Shown here: positions 58,056 to 64,000 of the stretch, piece by piece | Position numbering within the stretch: the stretch's first letter is position 1 | How the letters are laid out: each line of letters begins with the position of its first letter | Assembly: GCF_000376785.1 (NCBI RefSeq) | Contig: NZ_AQXX01000134.1 | Location: forward strand, 62,001-126,000 | Direction of reading: 5' to 3' | Source of the DNA: Hahella ganghwensis DSM 17046 | GTDB taxonomy: Bacteria > Pseudomonadota > Gammaproteobacteria > Pseudomonadales > Oleiphilaceae | Length of the DNA: 64,000 bases | Notes under the pieces: generated by a model | Databases searched by the model: none | Told to the model about the DNA's origin: nothing | The model's input: only the letters and a program-made list of their open reading frames with translations | Program-made: the position numbers and the translations under genes

Positions 58056-60386
58056 ATGAAGATTGCATCTAAAGTCATTACCAGTGTTGTGACCGTTGCG
58101 ACATTGGCGGCACTCAGTACAGCAGCCATTTTGAACCTGTACTCCTCAAAAGCCATGGAAGACTCATTGCTCACGGCCAGAAGCGATCAAATGGTTTCAT
58201 TGCGTAATGTCACCAAGCAGTCACTGAATCAGTATTTTGATTCATTGGAAAATCAGATCATGAATATGGCGCAATCCAAAATCATTATGGATGCGTCACA
58301 ACTGTTCTCCTCCTCGTTTAAGGCCTACTCCTTTTTTGTCGGCAGAAAAGATCGGGACAGCCAGATAGCCGGGCTGAAGAATTATTACCGTAATGACGTT
58401 GAAAAGCAGTTCAGGGCGCTGAATCCGGGTAGCGCCCTTCAGGGGAAACAGATTGTCGACGGCATGACGGAATTTGCGGTGGCTTTGCAGGCGGAATATG
58501 TGGCGAAGAATCCTAACCGCTTTGATCAAAAAGATGAGCTCCTGGAAACGCCGGATAAAACCTCCTACACCCGAACTCATAAGAAGTTTCATCCCTATTT
58601 CAAAGAGTTCCTGGACAGGTTTGAGTTGAATGATCTGATGATCGTCGACGCAGAAGAAGGCAATGTGGTGTATTCCACCCGTAAATACCTCGACTTTGCA
58701 ACTTCTTTGAAGTCCGGAGCCTATGCCGATTCCAGACTGGCGAATGCCTATGATCAGGCCTCCAAGCTGGAAAGTGGTCAAATTGCCTTTGTGGATTTTG
58801 AACCTTATCCCGCGACTTATGGTATTCCGGTTGCCTTCCTCTCTACTCCTGTGTTTAACGAAAGTGGTGAGCGAGCCGCAGTGCTGATATTCGAACTGTC
58901 ATCGCAAAAAATCACGTCACTCGTGACTTATGGCGCCGGCAGGGAAAAATCAGGGCTGGGACACACCGGCGAGACCTATCTGGTCGGTGCTGATTACAAA
59001 CCCAGGAGTTCCAGCAGAATGTTATTAGAGTCTCCGGACCTCTTTGCGGGTTCTCTGAGTGACCAGGGCGTCGCTGACAATGTTGTTAAGAAAATGAAGA
59101 CTTTGCAATCCAATGCCGCTCTCCACGAGGTAAAAACCCGTCCGGTTCAGGCGGCACTGGATGGTCAGTCCGGTACGCTGGTGGCCGAGAACTACCTGGG
59201 GCAGCGGGTTCTGAGCGCCTATGAACCTCTGGAGGTGTTTGGGAAACGCTGGTCTCTGCTGAACGAAATCACAATGGAGGAGACGGTCGCCGAGATTACG
59301 ACATTGCAGAAAAATACGCTTCTCTATTCTGCATTGACGGTCGTTGTGGTGATTCTGATTGGTGGTGTCGTGGGGTATTTCCTGAGTCGTTCGATCGTTC
59401 GTCCCATCCGGGAAACCAGTAAGTCTTTAAATGAAATCGCCATGGGGGATGGAGACTTGACCAAGCGTCTGAACGCGCAGCGTAAAGATGAACTGGGTGA
59501 ACTGGGCGGCGAGTTCAACAGTTTTGTAGAGCGGATACATGGTCTGGTGTCAGAAATTACCAATTCGGCAGAGTCTCTCTCAAATTCTGTTGGCAGTATG
59601 GCCAAAATCGCGGAAGACGGCAGTACCACTGTGGCGACACAGCAGCATGAAACTGAGATGGTGGCCACCGCAATTAATGAAATGTCTGCGGCGGCCCAGG
59701 AAATTGCCGGTAATGCTTTGCAGGCCGCAGAAGCTGCACAGAAGGCAGATGAATCCGGTAACCGGGTCCAGGAAACCGTCCGCGATGCGCTTGGATCGAT
59801 TGAAGGCCTGTCACGGGAGATTGATGAAGCGGCTGAAGTGATCACGGAATTGGAAGGGCATGTGATCGATATTGTGTTTATTCTGGACGTAATTCGGGGA
59901 ATCGCTGAGCAGACCAATCTGCTGGCCTTGAATGCGGCAATCGAAGCTGCACGCGCCGGTGAGGCTGGGCGTGGGTTTGCCGTGGTTGCCGATGAAGTGA
60001 GAGCTCTGGCTGGAAAGACGCAGGACAGCACCCATGAAATCCAGGACATGATCGAGCGACTGCAGTCAGGTTCCTCAAAAGCTGTTGAGGTCATGCAGGC
60101 GAGTAAAGACAGTGGGGTGAAATCCGCAGATTCGGCAAGGCTGGCAGGTGAATCAATACTGTCGGTCGCGGAAGCGGTGTCGGTCATCAGCAAAATGAAT
60201 ACCCAGATCGCCAGTGCCTCAGAAGAGCAGACGGCTGTGACCGAGAGCATTAACAAGAGTGTTGTGTCTATCTCGGAGTCCGGTGAGATGTCTCTGAAGG
60301 GCGTGAACGATGTTGCCGCCATGAGTCGCGATCTGAGTGATATTTCTGCCACGCTCAAAGGGCTGGTAAGTAAGTTTCAGGTGTAA
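58056..60386 (+). CDS. Methyl-accepting chemotaxis protein
   Basis: 776-residue transmembrane receptor. The first helix is about 7-29; the large periplasmic sensor domain (about 30-425) is probably Cache-like ([24 protein letters not shown]... [20 protein letters not shown]). The second helix is about 428-448 ([22 protein letters not shown]), with HAMP at about 449-500. The signalling tip is [35 protein letters not shown], starting at E618. There is no C-terminal CheB/CheR pentapeptide. Flanked by two lone sugar-binding proteins and a transketolase, it may sense sugars directly or through them (inference). Confidence 0.93.
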   Translation: MKIASKVITSVVTVATLAALSTAAILNLYSSKAMEDSLLTARSDQMVSLRNVTKQSLNQYFDSLENQIMNMAQSKIIMDASQLFSSSFKAYSFFVGRKDRDSQIAGLKNYYRNDVEKQFRALNPGSALQGKQIVDGMTEFAVALQAEYVAKNPNRFDQKDELLETPDKTSYTRTHKKFHPYFKEFLDRFELNDLMIVDAEEGNVVYSTRKYLDFATSLKSGAYADSRLANAYDQASKLESGQIAFVDFEPYPATYGIPVAFLSTPVFNESGERAAVLIFELSSQKITSLVTYGAGREKSGLGHTGETYLVGADYKPRSSSRMLLESPDLFAGSLSDQGVADNVVKKMKTLQSNAALHEVKTRPVQAALDGQSGTLVAENYLGQRVLSAYEPLEVFGKRWSLLNEITMEETVAEITTLQKNTLLYSALTVVVVILIGGVVGYFLSRSIVRPIRETSKSLNEIAMGDGDLTKRLNAQRKDELGELGGEFNSFVERIHGLVSEITNSAESLSNSVGSMAKIAEDGSTTVATQQHETEMVATAINEMSAAAQEIAGNALQAAEAAQKADESGNRVQETVRDALGSIEGLSREIDEAAEVITELEGHVIDIVFILDVIRGIAEQTNLLALNAAIEAARAGEAGRGFAVVADEVRALAGKTQDSTHEIQDMIERLQSGSSKAVEVMQASKDSGVKSADSARLAGESILSVAEAVSVISKMNTQIASASEEQTAVTESINKSVVSISESGEMSLKGVNDVAAMSRDLSDISATLKGLVSKFQV

Positions 60387-60423
60387 ATAACAATGAGCTT
60401 AATCCACATAAGGAAAACCTAAG

Positions 60424-62442
60424 ATGAGTTGTCTCAAAGAAACTGCGGGCTCCAGAAAAATACTGGCCGATGCTGTCCGAATTTTGAGTATTGATGCGGT
60501 GGAAGCTGCAGGGTCGGGGCCCCCCGGCGCTCCGATGGGGATGGCAGATATTGCCGAAGTATTATGGCGGCGCCACTTGAAACACAACCCCATGAACCCT
60601 GGTTGGGCGGATCGGGACCGGTTTGTGTTGTCCAACGGGCACGCCTCAATGCTGCTATACAGTCTGCTGCACCTCAGTGGTTATGACCTGCCGATTAATG
60701 AGCTGAAACGTTTCCGTCAATTTGGTTCCAGGACGCCGGGACATCCGGAGTATCGACATACCCCGGGGGTTGAAACCACTACAGGGCCCTTGGGGCAGGG
60801 TCTGGCCAATGCCGTTGGTTTCGCGCTTGCCGAAAAAGTACTGGCCGCCCAGTTTAATCGCGGAGAGCACTGTATCGTTGACCACAAAACATACGTGTTT
60901 CTGGGAGACGGCTGCCTGATGGAAGGGATCTCTCATGAGGCCGCTGCCATTGCCGGTACTCAGAGGCTGGGCAAGCTGATCGCTTTTTATGACGATAATA
61001 ATATCTCTATTGACGGTGAAGTATCAGGCTGGTTTACCGATGATACGCCGTCACGATTCCGAGCATACGGCTGGCAGGTGATTGAAGCGGTGGATGGTCA
61101 TAATAGCGAAGAGATTCACCAGGCGATTCTTGCTGCCAAAAACGAGACAGACAAGCCGACGCTCATATGTTGCAAAACTACCATTGGACAGGGATCTCCC
61201 AATAAGGCTGGTACTCATCAATTTCACGGAGCGCCTTTGGGAGAGGCAGAGGTTGCTGACGTTCGTCGCGAACTGAACTGGCCGCATCAGGCTTTTTATA
61301 TACCGGATGATATTTACGAGAGCTGGGATGCCAAAGAAGCCGGAGAGCTGGTGGAGGCTGAGTGGAACGGTCAGTTTCATCGTTATGAACAGGCGTTTCC
61401 TGATCTGGCAGCGGAATTTCTTCGGCGTACCCATGGCGATTTGCCCGGAGATTGGAAAGCTCTGAAGCAACAGTGTTTGGAAGAACTGTCTACTTTGGAT
61501 AAGCCGATTGCGACAAGGAAGAGTTCCCAGAATGTACTGAATATGATGGCGGGTCGTCTGCCAGAGTTGTTGGGCGGATCAGCGGATCTGACACCTTCCA
61601 ATCTGACTGACTGGTCATCATGTCAGTCTATTGGTGAACAGACGCCGGGCGGTAATTACATGCACTACGGTGTCAGAGAATTCGGCATGACGGCAATCAT
61701 GAATGGTATTGCACTGCATTCCGGATTTGTCCCATTCGGGGGGACATTCCTGATGTTCATGGAGTATGCGCGTAATGCAGTACGTATGGCGGCCTTGATG
61801 GGCATCCGTTCTATACAGGTTTATACCCATGATTCCATTGGGCTGGGGGAAGATGGTCCAACTCATCAGCCCGTTGAGCAGGTTGCCAGCTTAAGATTGA
61901 TTCCGAACCTGGAGACCTGGAGGCCCTGTGATCAGGTTGAAACCGCACAGGCCTGGTTCTCTGCGCTGGAACGAATTAACGGACCTACCGCATTGGTGCT
62001 TTCCCGTCAGAATCTAAGCCAGCAGCCTCGAAATTCGGAGCAGGTCAAAAATATCTGCCGGGGTGGGTACGTCCTGCAGGATTTTGGCGATCAGCCGGAA
62101 ATTGTCCTTATTGCGACGGGGTCAGAGGTGGAACTCTGTCGTCAGGCGGCTGCGAAAATTTCTGATGAAGGTCATTCTGTCAGACTTGTGTCCATGCCGT
62201 GCCTGGAACGTTTTCTTGCACAGAGTGCGGAATACCGGGAATCTGTAATACCGGCTTCGCAAAAGAATAGAGTGGACGTTGAATGCGGAGAGCCAACTCC
62301 CTGGTATCAGATAGTGGGGACGGATGGCAAGGTCATCGGTATGAATGAATTTGCTCAATCAGCACCGGCTCAGGAGTTGTTCGCCGCCTATGGATTTACG
62401 GTGGATCAGATTGTGGCAAGGATAAAGACGTTATTGGATTAA
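60424..62442 (+). CDS. tkt: Transketolase
   Basis: Thiamine-diphosphate enzyme that moves two-carbon units between pentose and other sugar phosphates. The 672 residues include [35 protein letters not shown], the TPP/Mg motif [32 protein letters not shown] (from about 161) and the pyrimidine domain ([36 protein letters not shown]). Its placement after a chemoreceptor, away from gap/pgk/fba, suggests a second, pathway-specific copy. Starts 38 bases after the receptor gene, after AAGGA, so co-transcription is likely. Confidence 0.95.
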   Translation: MSCLKETAGSRKILADAVRILSIDAVEAAGSGPPGAPMGMADIAEVLWRRHLKHNPMNPGWADRDRFVLSNGHASMLLYSLLHLSGYDLPINELKRFRQFGSRTPGHPEYRHTPGVETTTGPLGQGLANAVGFALAEKVLAAQFNRGEHCIVDHKTYVFLGDGCLMEGISHEAAAIAGTQRLGKLIAFYDDNNISIDGEVSGWFTDDTPSRFRAYGWQVIEAVDGHNSEEIHQAILAAKNETDKPTLICCKTTIGQGSPNKAGTHQFHGAPLGEAEVADVRRELNWPHQAFYIPDDIYESWDAKEAGELVEAEWNGQFHRYEQAFPDLAAEFLRRTHGDLPGDWKALKQQCLEELSTLDKPIATRKSSQNVLNMMAGRLPELLGGSADLTPSNLTDWSSCQSIGEQTPGGNYMHYGVREFGMTAIMNGIALHSGFVPFGGTFLMFMEYARNAVRMAALMGIRSIQVYTHDSIGLGEDGPTHQPVEQVASLRLIPNLETWRPCDQVETAQAWFSALERINGPTALVLSRQNLSQQPRNSEQVKNICRGGYVLQDFGDQPEIVLIATGSEVELCRQAAAKISDEGHSVRLVSMPCLERFLAQSAEYRESVIPASQKNRVDVECGEPTPWYQIVGTDGKVIGMNEFAQSAPAQELFAAYGFTVDQIVARIKTLLD

Positions 62443-62473
62443 TCCGGAGTCAGCTGTCCGTAAAAATTTGCCT

Positions 62474-62506
62474 CCCCTATACGCCCCCGCTTGGGGTGTA
62501 TAGGGG
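62474..62506 (+). terminator. 14-bp hairpin after tkt
   Basis: CCCCTATACGCCCC / GGGGTGTATAGGGG with one wobble pair and a five-base loop. Very stable but followed by G-rich rather than T-rich sequence, so it may be an imperfect terminator. Confidence 0.6.
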
Positions 62507-62542
62507 CTGGGGGTCGGTACAAGTTTGAATAATAAAGAGACG

Positions 62543-63475
62543 ATGACATTTATGACTATTTCCTGTTCGCTGAAAATTCAGGAAATTGATGTTAATGGAG
62601 TGAATCAATTGACGTTTCCTGACGTCTTTCAGTCTCGAAGATTGATGGTCAACGGATGCTTGCGTAGCCCTCAAAAGCATCAGGGTGACCAAGGTCCGAA
62701 AAGCTGTCATCGCCACGGAGAAGAAGCGTTATCCCACCAAATTGATGTCATGACGGCCGGAATGGGTTGGTATTTGGCGAACAATCAACAATTGTCACTA
62801 AAACCGGGTGATATGATCTGGTCATTAGGCAAAAGCCGTCCACGCCTTCTCAAGTTAGCAGACAACTCAACGGTTATACGCATCACAGTCCCAATGATCA
62901 AAGCGCTGGAACTTAGACTTTCCAGGTCTTTTGAATTGGATCTCTTCTGCAGTCAAGTCTCGCGTTTGTCGATGGCGGATGACCATGAACTTGGCCAGTT
63001 CCGGCGGTTGATCAGTGATGTAAAGTCGCGAGACAGGGTGATCGTGGAAATCGCCCAAGAAGAGCTGAAATTACATTTAAGGCGGCTGTCGCAACATGCT
63101 GTAAGCGATATTGCGGTCAGGTCTGATGTTATTCGTGACAGCACCTGTAGGCAGGTTTATAACATGTTGTTATACATGTCCGCTCATCACCGCGAGAATT
63201 TAACGGTTGACAATATTGCCTCTCACGTAGGATTGCACCGAAACTTCGCAATGAATATTTTCAGGAAGGTAATCGGTCAGTCTTTGGTGCAATTCTTAAC
63301 CTGCCTGCGTATTCGTTATGCTGAAAATATGCTACTGACTACCAGCGAGTCGGTCACCACGATTGCTTTTGCCAGTGGCTTTTCTTCTATAACCCGGTTT
63401 TACGAAGTGTTTGGCAAGTATTTTGGGGATTCTCCGCAACGCTACCGCAAGAGGTGCTGGAATAAATCTCTTTGA
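62543..63475 (+). CDS. AraC-family regulator
   Basis: 310 residues. The N-terminal part (about 1-200) is a likely ligand-binding domain of the AraC-binding-like type (VNGCLRSPQKH... WYLANNQQLSLKPGDMIWSLGKSRPRLLKL). The C-terminal AraC DNA-binding domain has VDNIASHVGLHRNFAMNIFRKVIGQSLVQFLTCLRIRYA and IAFASGFSSITRFYEVFGKYFGDSPQRYRKR. The ATG at 62543 has AGAG upstream; a TTG at 62525 is less likely. Its position at the end of the cassette makes it the local candidate regulator of the sugar genes, alongside an unlinked LacI-type protein. Confidence 0.88.
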   Translation: MTFMTISCSLKIQEIDVNGVNQLTFPDVFQSRRLMVNGCLRSPQKHQGDQGPKSCHRHGEEALSHQIDVMTAGMGWYLANNQQLSLKPGDMIWSLGKSRPRLLKLADNSTVIRITVPMIKALELRLSRSFELDLFCSQVSRLSMADDHELGQFRRLISDVKSRDRVIVEIAQEELKLHLRRLSQHAVSDIAVRSDVIRDSTCRQVYNMLLYMSAHHRENLTVDNIASHVGLHRNFAMNIFRKVIGQSLVQFLTCLRIRYAENMLLTTSESVTTIAFASGFSSITRFYEVFGKYFGDSPQRYRKRCWNKSL

Positions 63476-63494
63476 TTTTTACATCAGGTGCGGT

Positions 63495-64000
63495 TCACAC
63501 CAATTCGAACACCAGCCTACCAGCCAGCGCAATCAGGATGACACCGAACAATCGATCAAGCCATTGGGCTTTTTCCTGTAATAACCTCAGCCAGCGGGGA
63601 TTGGAGAACATCCAGGCAACAATGACATACCAGAGCCCATCAATGATCATGGCCGTGGAGGCATAGAGTGCCTTTCCAAGCCAGGTGGTTTCAGTCCCCA
63701 CCACCTGGCTGAACAAGGCAATAAAGAACACGGCGATTTTCGGATTTAGAAACACGATCATGAATCCGTCTCGCATACTGGTTTGTGTATGCACATCCGG
63801 GAGACCCTGCCCAGGGGTGGATCGGCTCAAAATCCCTTTGATACCAAGCCACAATAGATATCCTGCACCTGCCCACTGCAACAGGGTGAAAAGAAACTCA
63901 GAGGTGGTGATTACCACTGCCAATCCGGAGATGCAGATAAAAGCGTACAGTCCCACACCCAAGCCGTGTGCTATCGCCGCTGTGATGCCTTGTCGACGTC
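63495..64000 (-). CDS. LysE/RhtB-family amino-acid exporter, C-terminal part (gene runs past the right edge)
   Basis: Multi-helix inner-membrane exporter. The frame is open through base 64000, so the N-terminus is cut off by the window. Visible are RRQGITAAIAHG before GVGLYAFICISGLAVV, the typical TLLQWAGAGYLLWLGIKGIL, the conserved FMIVFLNPKIAVFFIALFSQ, and a C-terminal helix pair. The family exports lysine, homoserine lactone or similar compounds. The substrate is not predictable. Confidence 0.9.
   Translation of the reverse strand, partial: RRQGITAAIAHGLGVGLYAFICISGLAVVITTSEFLFTLLQWAGAGYLLWLGIKGILSRSTPGQGLPDVHTQTSMRDGFMIVFLNPKIAVFFIALFSQVVGTETTWLGKALYASTAMIIDGLWYVIVAWMFSNPRWLRLLQEKAQWLDRLFGVILIALAGRLVFELV

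Overview
The window is an ordinary chromosomal stretch of a Gammaproteobacterium, probably a marine, hydrocarbon-using member of the Oceanospirillales/Pseudomonadales. The signs are the gene order smc-zipA-ligA, a 1,620-residue NAD-glutamate dehydrogenase, a MoxR/Bat operon, MnmC, an AlkB alkane hydroxylase with a divergent GntR regulator, and many periplasmic solute-binding proteins. The genus is an inference. I see no tRNA, rRNA, insertion sequence, prophage or CRISPR array. Both edges cut genes: lpd on the left and a LysE-type exporter on the right.

Layout. 1-7.0 kb: central metabolism and housekeeping on the + strand (lpd end, sucC-sucD, trpS, scpA-scpB, rluB). 7.1-10.4 kb: a diguanylate cyclase and alkB on the - strand, with a FadR-type GntR regulator divergent from alkB. 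10.7-17.9 kb: smc, zipA, ligA. 18.2-27.2 kb: a large beta-rich lipoprotein, a CBS protein, a cyclophilin-mnmC pair, an unusual MshEN-like fusion protein, a glutaredoxin-like/yaaA pair and a lone solute-binding protein. 27.6-30.2 kb: a DUF2788 membrane protein, bioA and a second lone solute-binding protein. 30.6-37.8 kb: a six-gene MoxR-DUF58-DUF4381-BatA-BatB/C-BatD operon on the - strand. 38.3-43.2 kb: the large NAD-glutamate dehydrogenase.

43.3-48.7 kb is an accessory region of - strand genes: an outer-membrane porin-like gene, a PstS-like gene interrupted by an in-frame stop, two paralogous YHYH-family secreted proteins, and a small His-rich secreted protein. Both YHYH genes have the same kind of upstream non-coding leader, and a short relic of the porin lies between them. 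This suggests a tandem duplication followed by decay.

49.1-54.4 kb: a third lone solute-binding protein, DUF2835, a YhiN-type flavoprotein, a lipoprotein, and a divergent NmrA/AraC pair. 54.4-63.5 kb looks like a carbohydrate sensing cassette: LacI/PurR-type palindromes, a ribose-type binding protein whose signal peptide is frameshifted at a run of ten A, a GlpV-like binding protein, a methyl-accepting chemotaxis protein, a transketolase and an AraC regulator, with no ABC permease or ATPase beside them.

The best candidates for something undescribed are the duplicated YHYH leader, the permease-less sensing cassette with its A10 frameshift, and the MshEN-like fusion protein. All calls come from reading the sequence. 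No database search was possible.
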